A program made the position numbers and the translations under genes. 64,000 nucleotides of DNA from Anaerolineales bacterium HSG25 (GTDB taxonomy: Bacteria; Chloroflexota; Anaerolineae; 4572-78; J111), in NCBI GenBank assembly GCA_030377865.1, contig JAUCGA010000005.1:46789-110788 (forward strand), written 5' to 3'. The notes below the pieces were generated by a model. The model was not told the origin of the DNA. It did no database searches and was given only the letters and a program-made list of their open reading frames with translations. This document shows, in pieces, positions 41,946 to 49,634 of the stretch (position 1 is the stretch's first letter; each line of letters starts with the position of its first letter).

Positions 41946-42779
41946 TCACACGTTATTTCGACGTTGGATAAACTGGGAGATGACAATCAACATCATCGAC
42001 ATAATGAGCATGACCGTAGAGATGGCGTTGATTTCGGGGCTGATGGAGCGTCGGATACGACCAAACACCTCAATGGGTAGGGTGGTTCCGCCCGGACCAG
42101 TCGTGAAGAAAGTAATCACAAAATCATCGAGCGAGAGGGTAAAAGCGAGGAGCGCGCCGCCTAAAATACCGGGCATAATCAACGGCAGGGTGATGTGGCG
42201 GAAGGTAATCCATTCATCTGCGCCTAAATCTTGAGCCGCCTCTTCGAGCGATTTGTCGAAATCTTTGAGACTGGTTCGCACTACAATCGCCACAAAGGAG
42301 ATATTAAAGGCGACATGGGCAATGATGACGGTGGTTAAACCGGGTCGCCAAGCCGCGTTCCCCTCTAAACCAAACGCAGTGTTGACTGAGCCAAGTAATA
42401 GGGCAAAAAAGGCCAACAACGAGACCCCCATCACAATGTCAGGAATGATAACTGGCAAATAGAGAATGCCGTCGTAGGTGCGTCGAAACGGAAAACGAAA
42501 CCGTTCCATAGCGATGGCGGTCATCGTGCCCAGAATCGTGGCTATCACCGTAGAGATAACCGCGACCATGATGCTGTTAGAAAAGGCAGTCAAAACGGCC
42601 TCACTGTTGAACATCTCAATATACCATTTGAATGTGAATCCGCCCCACTTGGCTCCCAAACGGGAATCATTAAACGAGAATAGTACCAACACCACAATCG
42701 GAATATACAAGAACAAAAACGAGAATATCATGTTCAGCCATAAGAACCGTTTGCCCCATGTTAAAAATGATTTATCCAT
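41946..42779 (-). CDS. potC: Spermidine/putrescine ABC transporter permease PotC
   Basis: Second permease of a polyamine uptake ABC transporter, 277 residues with about six membrane segments. The EAA loop E-E-A-A-Q-D-L-G-A-D-E-W near 185-197 contacts the ATPase. Start is the ATG ending at 42779, one nucleotide after the potB stop codon, so translation is coupled; a longer frame overlapping potB is rejected. The gene is last in potABC and is followed by a long inverted repeat; the expected binding-protein gene potD is absent. Confidence 0.92.
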   Translation of the reverse strand: MDKSFLTWGKRFLWLNMIFSFLFLYIPIVVLVLFSFNDSRLGAKWGGFTFKWYIEMFNSEAVLTAFSNSIMVAVISTVIATILGTMTAIAMERFRFPFRRTYDGILYLPVIIPDIVMGVSLLAFFALLLGSVNTAFGLEGNAAWRPGLTTVIIAHVAFNISFVAIVVRTSLKDFDKSLEEAAQDLGADEWITFRHITLPLIMPGILGGALLAFTLSLDDFVITFFTTGPGGTTLPIEVFGRIRRSISPEINAISTVMLIMSMMLIVISQFIQRRNNV

Positions 42780-42780
42780 G

Positions 42781-43641
42781 TTATAACTCCTCCTCCCGTT
42801 GCATACGGAACTGAATGGCGATTCCAAACATCAACAAAATCATAAAGACCACGGCAATGGCCGAGCCAAAGGGCCAATTAAGAGCCGGGCCAAACTGTTG
42901 GGCCAGAATATTACCTAGCATGGCGACTTTTCCACCCCCTAAAATGGTCGGCACAACGTATTGTCCCACCACCGGAATAAAGACCAAAATACAGCCTGCC
43001 ACTACGCCGGGGGTGGTTAGGGGTAGGTAAACACGAGTGAAAACTTGCCAGTAGTTGGCTCCTAAATCCTGCCCAGCCTCGACGAGACTAAAGTCGAACC
43101 GCTCCATAGAGGCATATAATGGAAGCACCATAAAGGGCAATGAGCCATAAACAAGGCCGATAATCACCGCGGTCGGCGTGTTTATCAGGGCGATACGGGG
43201 CATTTCCAGGGCCTGCAACATCGAATTGATGAGGCCATTATTGTTGAGGATAAATTTCCAAGCGTAGGTACGGACGAGAAAATTCGTCCAAAAGGGAATC
43301 ATCACCAAAAAGAGAAGGATGTTGGCGGTAGAGCGTGATTGTCTCGACATGTAGAAGGCGAGTGGATAACCAGCCAACAAACAGATGATTGTGGTCAGCG
43401 TGGCCCACCAAAATGAGCGGAAAAAGATGAGCATAAAGTCATTGATAACCGCTCCGCCAGTGGGTGAAAACAACTTGATGTAGGCATCGAGACTAAATTG
43501 CCAAATCACCCCGCCACCGTCACGACGCTCCAAAAAGCTGTAAGCCACAATCAACAAAGAAGGGATGATAAAAAAGAGAGTCAGCCATAGTCCGCCGGGA
43601 CCAAGCAGAAAAGCAAGGTAAGATTTACGACGAGTGCTCAT
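42781..43641 (-). CDS. potB: Spermidine/putrescine ABC transporter permease PotB
   Basis: First permease of the polyamine ABC transporter, 286 residues and about six membrane segments. The EAA-type loop reads V-E-A-G-Q-D-L-G-A-N-Y-W near residues 195-206. It begins 9 nt after the potA stop codon and ends 1 nt before the potC start, a tight operon. Its best match by eye is the PotB/PotH group of spermidine/putrescine transporters. The order A-B-C is the usual one. Confidence 0.92.
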   Translation of the reverse strand: MSTRRKSYLAFLLGPGGLWLTLFFIIPSLLIVAYSFLERRDGGGVIWQFSLDAYIKLFSPTGGAVINDFMLIFFRSFWWATLTTIICLLAGYPLAFYMSRQSRSTANILLFLVMIPFWTNFLVRTYAWKFILNNNGLINSMLQALEMPRIALINTPTAVIIGLVYGSLPFMVLPLYASMERFDFSLVEAGQDLGANYWQVFTRVYLPLTTPGVVAGCILVFIPVVGQYVVPTILGGGKVAMLGNILAQQFGPALNWPFGSAIAVVFMILLMFGIAIQFRMQREEEL

Positions 43642-43650
43642 AAGATTCTC

Positions 43651-44742
43651 CTAATCAACCAATATTCGAGCCGAGCTAGATTGCCAACTGATATTCACCG
43701 TTTGCCCTTTATCCATGCCACTAACATGGTTGACATCGGTGATATTCTGGTGACGGACATCAATCATAAATTTGTCGAACACTTGCACCACAAAACGGGT
43801 GTCGGTTCCCAAATAGACCAGTTCGGTAATTTGACCCGACAAAGTGGTATCCTCAGGGGGGGATGCTTCGGCGGGGAGCAGGCTGATTTTTTCTGGTCGG
43901 ATGGCTAAGGTGACTTCTTGTTGAGACTTGACCGACACCGAGCATGCGGCCTTAAGTTGTACCTGCCCGTCAAGGCTGACTGTGGCGATACCATCTTGGT
44001 AGTTGAGAACCTGACAGGACAAGAAATTGGTGTCGCCGATAAAGTCGGCTACAAATCGATTGGCGGGTTCGGCATATATCTCTTTGGGCGAGCCAACTTG
44101 TAGGACATGCCCTTGGTTCATCACGGCGATACGGTCGCTCATGGTCAAGGCTTCTTCTTGGTCGTGGGTGACAAAGATAAACGTGAGGCCGAGTTGTTGC
44201 TGTAACTGTTTTAGCTCAAGTTGCATGGCTCGACGTAGTTTTAAGTCGAGTGCGCCAAGCGGCTCGTCTAGCAACAGTACTTCGGGACGGTTGATGATGG
44301 CTCTGGCGAGGGCGATTCGTTGCCGTTGCCCCCCAGAGAGTTGGCGAGGTTTGCGATTGCCAACTTGGGGCAGGCGCACTATCTCTAAAGTTTCGGCGAC
44401 TTGCTTTTTAATTTCTGCCTTGGGCAGTTTTTTCATCTCAAGGCCAAAACCGACATTTTCGGCAATGGTCAGATGGGGAAATAGGGCATAGTTTTGAAAG
44501 ACTGTGTTCACATTCCGTTTGAAGGGAGGTAACTGCCCAACCGGCTCCCCTTTAAGATATATCTCCCCTTCGGTGGGTAGCTCAAACCCCGCAACCATGC
44601 GGAGATTGGTCGTTTTACCGCATCCACTCGGCCCAAGTAGGGAGAAAAATTCACCATCCTCAATTTTCAGTGAGATGTTATCAACGGCGGTGAAATCACC
44701 AAACCGTTTGGTTATATTTTGTAGCTCTACACCCGTTGTCAT
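43651..44742 (-). CDS. potA: Spermidine/putrescine ABC transporter ATP-binding protein PotA
   Basis: ATPase of the polyamine importer, 363 residues. Walker A G-P-S-G-C-G-K-T-T is at residues 37-45, the signature L-S-G-G-Q-R-Q-R near 140, and Walker B L-L-L-D-E-P-L-G-A-L-D near 160. The C-terminal third is a TOBE/MOP-like regulatory domain (E-I-Y-A-E-P-A-N-R-F-V-A-D-F-I-G-D-T-N just before it is typical of PotA). The strict polyamine assignment is by family pattern; some relatives carry other small cations or iron. An R98 element sits right upstream at 44764, so the operon promoter may lie inside it. Confidence 0.92.
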   Translation of the reverse strand: MTTGVELQNITKRFGDFTAVDNISLKIEDGEFFSLLGPSGCGKTTNLRMVAGFELPTEGEIYLKGEPVGQLPPFKRNVNTVFQNYALFPHLTIAENVGFGLEMKKLPKAEIKKQVAETLEIVRLPQVGNRKPRQLSGGQRQRIALARAIINRPEVLLLDEPLGALDLKLRRAMQLELKQLQQQLGLTFIFVTHDQEEALTMSDRIAVMNQGHVLQVGSPKEIYAEPANRFVADFIGDTNFLSCQVLNYQDGIATVSLDGQVQLKAACSVSVKSQQEVTLAIRPEKISLLPAEASPPEDTTLSGQITELVYLGTDTRFVVQVFDKFMIDVRHQNITDVNHVSGMDKGQTVNISWQSSSARILVD

Positions 44743-44763
44743 ACTTATCTCCTTTGATAGATA

Positions 44764-44861
44764 TAGATGTTCAGATAAACATTTTCAGTTGTCACCTTCC
44801 CGCAAGTTCAAAACTTGCGGGAAGGTTGGTCTTGAATTAAAAATCATTATCTGAAAGACTG
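44764..44861 (+). mobile_element. R98 element, TA-flanked, upstream of potA
   Basis: 98 bp, TA at 44762-44763 and 44862-44863. The hairpin loop (TTCAAAAC region) is inverted relative to other copies. It fills most of the gap between potA and the cupin fragment. Confidence 0.85.
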
Positions 44862-44875
44862 TAGTTGGTCATCGG

Positions 44876-45100
44876 TTACACCCAAACATCGTTATCAGCT
44901 GTCAACTCGCCACCCGCATCGCCAGTATTGACTAGGCCACGCGGCTCAAGCAGTAAAATCTGACACTCGTTTTGGGCAACAGGCTTATGTTCAACCCCTT
45001 TGGGTACAACGAACATCTCACCCGTTTTTAGCTCGACACGGCCATCTCGAAACTCAATCGCCATGTCGCCATCAATCACCATAAATAGTTCGTCGGTAGC
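44876..45100 (-). pseudogene. 5'-truncated cupin-domain gene
   Basis: The frame encodes [17 protein letters not shown] and [14 protein letters not shown], the second half of a cupin_2 domain. The first half with its metal-binding His residues is missing. The frame begins directly after the TAA of the upstream nuclease-like gene, in the same phase, which looks like a deletion junction. An ATG at 45082 could allow a 68-residue product, but it would lack half the beta barrel. Most likely a dead gene. Confidence 0.75.
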
Positions 45101-45757
45101 TTACCCAACTATCCTCTGATGATTGATAATGATCTGCTTTAGCGTTTTTAACGTCCGAAAAATATGGTAGATACCTTCTCCCGAGGCCGTCAAAGCGATT
45201 GAGGTGCTGTAGATACGTTCTTGCAAAACCACAAACCGCCATAACTCACCAATTACATAACAACCATAAATTGGGATTTGGTGTTGATTGATCTCCTGAG
45301 CCACCAACATTGCGGCTAAACATTGTCCCGCTGGGTCTCCTTCTGGGTCTGTTTCTCGTTTGTATTCTTGGAAGCAGAAATACGGCTTTTCTGGCTCACG
45401 GAAACCACTGGCGATCATGCCATCGGGTTGCCCCGCTAACATAACCTCATCAACTATGCCGCCAAATCGTCGTTCGGCAAAAAGAGAAAACTGCTTGTTG
45501 GTCGAAAAATCGGCCAACACAAACAGTGGGGCAATAAAGTTCTGTAACAGTTCAGACTCGTTCCAGTGTTTAACATTAAGACTCAGTAGGTATTGCAATT
45601 TCTCCAAGTTTTGCGTCTCAAACTCTGTGATCATGACATTACTTTGCTTCAACCATGCGTCTAAAGTCGATGACTCAAACACCTCCTCTAGTTGAAATAG
45701 CCGGTCTAACATGGGTAATGTGCAGTCTCTAAAATTTAGTTTGGTTGGTTTTTCCAT
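45101..45757 (-). CDS. PD-(D/E)XK-like hypothetical protein, paralogue 2
   Basis: A 218-residue protein, clearly paralogous to the gene just upstream (45798-46430). Shared core: G-Q-P-D-G-M-I-A-S-G-F-R-E-P-E-K-P-Y-F-C-F-Q-E-Y-K-R-E, in which P-D and Q-E-Y-K have the spacing of a PD-(D/E)XK nuclease active site (Asp, then Glu-x-Lys). A-A-M-L-V-A-Q-E-I-N and I-P-I-Y-G-C-Y-V follow. I infer the nuclease fold; the family name is not known to me. AAGGAG stands before the ATG ending at 45757. The tandem copies lie in a region of decayed genes. Confidence 0.65.
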   Translation of the reverse strand: MEKPTKLNFRDCTLPMLDRLFQLEEVFESSTLDAWLKQSNVMITEFETQNLEKLQYLLSLNVKHWNESELLQNFIAPLFVLADFSTNKQFSLFAERRFGGIVDEVMLAGQPDGMIASGFREPEKPYFCFQEYKRETDPEGDPAGQCLAAMLVAQEINQHQIPIYGCYVIGELWRFVVLQERIYSTSIALTASGEGIYHIFRTLKTLKQIIINHQRIVG

Positions 45758-45797
45758 GCAATTACTCCTTCGTGTAAAAATGTATCGATACTCATTT

Positions 45798-46430
45798 TTA
45801 GGCCATACTGACCAAATCAGCAATAATCTGTTTTAACGCTTTCAAAATACGAAAAATATCAAACAAATCATCTCTTGTTGCCACATACGGCTTGCTAAAA
45901 CTGTAATTTTTCCCCTCTAATATAGCGAAAAACCAAAACTGTCCTCGTACATAACAGCCATAAATTGGGTGTTTATGTTCATTGATCTCCTGCGCCACCA
46001 ACATGGCCGCTAACACTTGAGCCGCGGGGTCGCCTTCAATATCTTTTTCTCGTTTGTATTCTTGCAGACAAAAATAGGGTTTTTCGGGTTCTCGAAACCC
46101 ACTGGCTACCATTCCATCTGGATTCCCCCGCATGGTCACCCCCTCAACGGTTCCCCCAAAAGAGCGTTGGGCAAAAAAATTGAACTGCTCGGCAGTAAAA
46201 TCAACCAAGGTCATCATCGGGCCAATAAAGTTGTAGCCTAGTTCCGCCTCATTCCAATCATGCACCCCCCGTTTCAATCTACCACGCAGATAATGTAAAC
46301 TTTGCATTTCAAATTCAGATATATCGACTGTACCAGCTAACCAATTTTCAAGCGATTCGGTTTTCTGTACCTCTTTTAAGCTAAATGTTTTATCTAATTC
46401 AGCTAATGACCATTCTTTGAATGTTTTCAT
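45798..46430 (-). CDS. PD-(D/E)XK-like hypothetical protein, paralogue 1
   Basis: A 210-residue protein. The start is the ATG ending at 46430 (M-K-T-F-K-E-W-S-L-A-E-L), with GAGGTG upstream. The likely catalytic region is G-N-P-D-G-M-V-A-S-G-F ... C-L-Q-E-Y-K-R-E-K near residues 105-130, followed by G-D-P-A-A-Q-V-L-A-A-M-L-V-A-Q-E-I-N. The N-terminal third (F-S-L-K-E-V-Q-K-T-E-S-L-E-N-W-L) is conserved with the paralogue downstream. Such stand-alone nuclease-fold proteins are common in Chloroflexota and cyanobacteria and often duplicate locally. Possible roles are DNA repair or defence; neither is shown. Confidence 0.65.
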   Translation of the reverse strand: MKTFKEWSLAELDKTFSLKEVQKTESLENWLAGTVDISEFEMQSLHYLRGRLKRGVHDWNEAELGYNFIGPMMTLVDFTAEQFNFFAQRSFGGTVEGVTMRGNPDGMVASGFREPEKPYFCLQEYKREKDIEGDPAAQVLAAMLVAQEINEHKHPIYGCYVRGQFWFFAILEGKNYSFSKPYVATRDDLFDIFRILKALKQIIADLVSMA

Positions 46431-46551
46431 AAGACACCTCTCTTTAGGAATTTTGACTAAATAGCAATATCGTCCAACCATCCTTAATGAGCGCGTTTTT
46501 TACTGAGTATGTTTTTGCTCGCGGTTAAGCGTACCAAATTGCCAAATATTT

Positions 46552-46785
46552 TCAACGGTTATAACCCCGTATAGTGGCTTCAGAGGTAAGTGAAATTTTG
46601 GGGAGTTTTTTATAGAAATTTGCCTTAAGTTTATGAAGTGTATCTGTTACATTCCCATGAGGTAAAGAAATTCTTTGCAGGCTATAAGTATAGCCGATCT
46701 CAGCAATAATATCTTTCGTTGGGTAACTTAAATTAAAATAGTCAGAAGATGTGTAACTCTTTTCTTGTAAGATAACTCTAGGCAT
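46552..46785 (-). CDS. Short hypothetical protein, possibly an N-terminal fragment
   Basis: 77 residues from the ATG ending at 46785, which has AAGGAG at good spacing (better than an ATG five codons upstream). The sequence runs S-S-D-Y-F-N-L-S-Y-P-T-K-D-I-I-A-E-I-G-Y, L-Q-R-I-S-L-P, and ends K-L-P-K-I-S-L-T-S-E-A-T. This matches, by memory, the N-terminal part of cyanobacterial/Chloroflexota PD-(D/E)XK proteins, which then continue for another 130 or so residues. It may therefore be a truncated relative of the two neighbours rather than a complete gene. Confidence 0.5.
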   Translation of the reverse strand: MPRVILQEKSYTSSDYFNLSYPTKDIIAEIGYTYSLQRISLPHGNVTDTLHKLKANFYKKLPKISLTSEATIRGYNR

Positions 46786-46886
46786 AAATCGCTCCTTCAC
46801 CTTATCCTATGCAAATTGTAAACGCATTTATCAACTATCTATAAAAACCACCCTTTCATTATACCTGAAACGGTGGCCTTATAACA

Positions 46887-46970
46887 GACTTGTTCGGGAA
46901 TAAGGAGTATGTTGAAGAGGAGTGTCAAAATTCTATTTTGACTAGCAAGAATATAATTCTTGCACTCCTA
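46887..46970 (+). mobile_element. R136 variant, right end lost
   Basis: GACTTGTTCGGGAAT, then GGAGTG-TCAAAATTCTATTTTGA and GCAAGAATATAATTCTTGC-ACTCC. Same core as the 27160 variant; the right terminal repeat is missing. Confidence 0.7.
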
Positions 46971-47130
46971 AAACCAGCCCTATTCAGCATGAATGGGGCT
47001 GATTTTGTTTTTAAAACGAGTCTATAATCCCTCCATGCCTGAATTCTTATTTCAACAAGTAGCCTTGTTTGGCTCAGCATGACAGCCTTTACCCTAATCA
47101 CCAGCGGTTATCTGCTAACCCTCAAACCCA

Positions 47131-47517
47131 AAGAATCCTCAACCAATCATCTCACCAGAAACCCTCCAGCCAGTTACCCCGTTGACTCCGGCTCAACTGG
47201 CAACCCTACCACCGGAGTTATTGACTCGTTTGGCCGAAGCCGCCGATGGCGATAAGATGGTCATGGTCAAGCAAACGATCCAAGAGATTCGGGAATATGA
47301 TACCGCCATTGCCGATGGGTTAACTAGAGTTGTTCGGCAATAAAGGAGTGCAAAAGCTTCTTGCTTTTGCCGGAGACAAACATGCAAAAGCAAGAAGTTT
47401 TTGCACTCCGTAGACCTCGAATTTGAGTTTTTATGCGATGGTAAGTTATTACCGAACAGGTCTACTGAATTGGCAAACAAGTTCGACTATGAGGCGATTT
47501 TTAGAATCGTTTTGTAA
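47131..47517 (+). pseudogene. C-terminal remnant of a hybrid sensor kinase, split by R136
   Basis: Before the element the frame reads L-T-P-A-Q-L-A-T-L-P-P-E-L-L-T-R-L-A-E-A-A-D-G-D and then I-Q-E-I-R-E-Y-D-T-A-I-A-D-G-L. After it comes E-L-A-N-K-F-D-Y-E-A-I-F-R-I-V-L and a stop at 47515-47517. Joined, this is the typical C-terminal tail of large hybrid histidine kinases. Element plus one TA is 138 bp, so both parts are in the same frame. Upstream of about 47130 the frame is closed, so only the tail survives. It is a relic of a lost signalling gene. Confidence 0.7.
47327..47462 (+). mobile_element. R136 element inside a kinase remnant
   Basis: Exactly 136 bp, TA at 47325-47326 and 47463-47464. 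Loops TTCTT and AAGAA; the second arm has AAGTTTTT in place of AAGCTTTT. Confidence 0.9.
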
Positions 47518-47657
47518 GAATTGTCTGTTGGTTAGGCTAATGCAGGTGTGAGATATTTACAAAGTCGCTTGTTATATCTTTACATCTTGAGAAGATAGGG
47601 ATACAATAAGAGCCAACCTAAATCTGTCGATGTTAATATAGTCATCATGCTTGTCCT

Positions 47658-49172
47658 ATGAACAAACAACGCGAAAAATCGAAACATACATACGCCCAAC
47701 CACCCGGCAATGTCTCGGTGGTCAGTGTTGCTGGCCCTGATAAAGGAGAAACTGTCTCCATCAAAAAGAGTCAACTCAAGTTTGGGCGTTCACCAGAGTG
47801 CGATATAATGATTACTACGGGATTAGTTTCTCGAATACATGCTCTGCTTATTTATGAAGATGGGCATTATGTCTTATATGATGAAAACAGCACTAACGGC
47901 ACATGGGTCAATGGTCAGCGGGTGCTGGAACATTACCTAAAACCAGATGATCGCTTTCAGATTGGTTCGAGTATATTTGTGTTGCGGCTAGCAAAGAATG
48001 TCTCGTTACCCCATACGCCGCCTTCAATCCCTACCCCCGCTGGATTAAAGGTAGACGATTCAAGTTCGGGGTTATATAGCCGTACCTTGGCCGATTACGA
48101 GTTGTTAGATAGCTGGTCTGGAGGCATGGCGACGGTCTACAAGGCTCGTTCCCGACACAGTGGGCAAATTATCGCCCTAAAAGTGTTAAAAGCTGAAGAC
48201 CCATATACCCGAGACAAGTTTATCAAAGAGATTGAGGTTGGCAAAACATTGCGGCATGACCATATTGTGCCAGTTTTAGGCGGCGGGCGTGATCAGGGTA
48301 AATGGTTTATGATTATGGCCTTTATGGCGGGGAAAACGCTAGAAAAACACCTTATTAAGGGTATCCCCATAGAGATTGATTTTGCAGTTAAAGTCGTTGG
48401 GCAGATGTGTGACGCGCTCAGTTACGCGCACCAGCGAGGCGTTTATCACCGAGATATAAAACCTGCTAATATCCTATTCAACGAGGATCAGTCTGCCATG
48501 TTGGGTGATTTTGGCATTGCTCGATTAGCTCAATCGGTTACCATGACCGCTAAAGGCGCGATATTGGGCACACCACAATATATGTCTTATGAACAAGCCG
48601 TTGGACAACGAGCCGACCATCGCTCAGATATTTATTCGTTGGGCATACTTTTTTATAAAATGCTGACTGGTTATCTACCTTTTGAGTATAAAGAGCCATT
48701 ACGATTGATCAATGCCCATATAAATGAAATCCCCAAACCACCTTCTGAACTGAATCCAGATATTCCCAACCATTTGGAAGCAGTTATTCTTAAGTCGATG
48801 GATAAAGATGTCGCGACTCGATTTCAGACCGCCACCGAGATGGCTCAAGCGATGGGTTATCGGGTACGTTGGCAACAAACAACCGCCAGTCTTAGTGCCT
48901 TGACCATGCAACTCATCACGGCCCAACATCGAGTCATTCCCCTAGACAACAAGCGTATTGTTTTAGGACGAGATAGTGTGAATGAAAATGATACCGAAAT
49001 ATCCCGTCAGCATGCGATTATTCACTACCGCTCCGGTCGATGGTGGCTTGAGGATAACGATTCGACCAACGGCACATTTGTCAATTTAGGACGTATTTCT
49101 GAACCAGTTATGTTACAGCCGGGTGACAAGATTCGACTCGGCAAGACATCTATAAGAGTACGGTTGAATTAG
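47658..49172 (+). CDS. FHA - Ser/Thr protein kinase - FHA protein
   Basis: A 504-residue cytoplasmic kinase with phosphothreonine-binding FHA domains at both ends. The first FHA is at about 20-110 (F-G-R-S-P-E-C-D, S-R-I-H-A, N-S-T-N-G-T-W-V-N-G). The kinase domain is about 150-405: Gly loop S-G-G-M-A-T-V-Y, K175 (A-L-K-V-L-K), Y-H-R-D-I-K-P-A-N with D266, and D-F-G-I-A-R-L. The second FHA is at about 420-504 (L-G-R-D, S-R-Q-H, D-S-T-N-G-T-F-V-N). It starts a tight four-gene block with an FHA protein, a VWA-FHA protein and a PP2C phosphatase. Such FHA domains commonly bind the phosphorylated kinase itself or its substrates. No membrane segment. Confidence 0.9.
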   Translation: MNKQREKSKHTYAQPPGNVSVVSVAGPDKGETVSIKKSQLKFGRSPECDIMITTGLVSRIHALLIYEDGHYVLYDENSTNGTWVNGQRVLEHYLKPDDRFQIGSSIFVLRLAKNVSLPHTPPSIPTPAGLKVDDSSSGLYSRTLADYELLDSWSGGMATVYKARSRHSGQIIALKVLKAEDPYTRDKFIKEIEVGKTLRHDHIVPVLGGGRDQGKWFMIMAFMAGKTLEKHLIKGIPIEIDFAVKVVGQMCDALSYAHQRGVYHRDIKPANILFNEDQSAMLGDFGIARLAQSVTMTAKGAILGTPQYMSYEQAVGQRADHRSDIYSLGILFYKMLTGYLPFEYKEPLRLINAHINEIPKPPSELNPDIPNHLEAVILKSMDKDVATRFQTATEMAQAMGYRVRWQQTTASLSALTMQLITAQHRVIPLDNKRIVLGRDSVNENDTEISRQHAIIHYRSGRWWLEDNDSTNGTFVNLGRISEPVMLQPGDKIRLGKTSIRVRLN

Positions 49173-49180
49173 GTGATACT

Positions 49181-49624
49181 ATGAGCTTTCATAAAAACGT
49201 TTCATTTGATGAACACGATCTGTTTGCTTCTCATCCGGGCAGACGACGATCCGAAACAACCGAAATCATTGAACCTACGTCCGAAAAATCAAGCCTACAC
49301 CTCGCGTGGCTGATTATCGTTAATGGCCCCGACGTAGGCAAAATCTACGAAATTAACCAAGAAACCATAGAAATTGGGCGCTCCGCAGAGTGTGACTTGG
49401 TCATCCAAGATAAATCTGTTTCTCGCCGACACATACAGATTCGGGGACAAACCGATAAGAGTCACTACATGTTAATCGACCTTGGCTCAGGAAATGGAAC
49501 CGTTGTCAACGGTCAAAAAGTGACCCAGCACGTCTTACAGGACGAAGATTTTATTCTCGTGGGTCGAACAGAATGTATTTTTAAGCAGTTGACGATGAAA
49601 AACAAACTGCTGTATGGTAGCTAA
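49181..49624 (+). CDS. FHA domain protein
   Basis: A 147-residue protein. Residues 1-45 are a hydrophilic tail with several Thr (T-T-E-I-I-E-P-T), a possible phosphorylation segment of the type that GarA-like proteins carry. The FHA domain is about 48-140 (I-G-R-S-A-E-C-D-L-V-I, S-V-S-R-R-H-I-Q, G-S-G-N-G-T-V-V-N-G). It begins 8 nt after the kinase stop codon. In GarA-like proteins phosphorylation of the tail makes the protein bind its own FHA domain; whether that applies here is inference. Confidence 0.88.
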   Translation: MSFHKNVSFDEHDLFASHPGRRRSETTEIIEPTSEKSSLHLAWLIIVNGPDVGKIYEINQETIEIGRSAECDLVIQDKSVSRRHIQIRGQTDKSHYMLIDLGSGNGTVVNGQKVTQHVLQDEDFILVGRTECIFKQLTMKNKLLYGS

Positions 49625-49634
49625 TTTTAACCTT

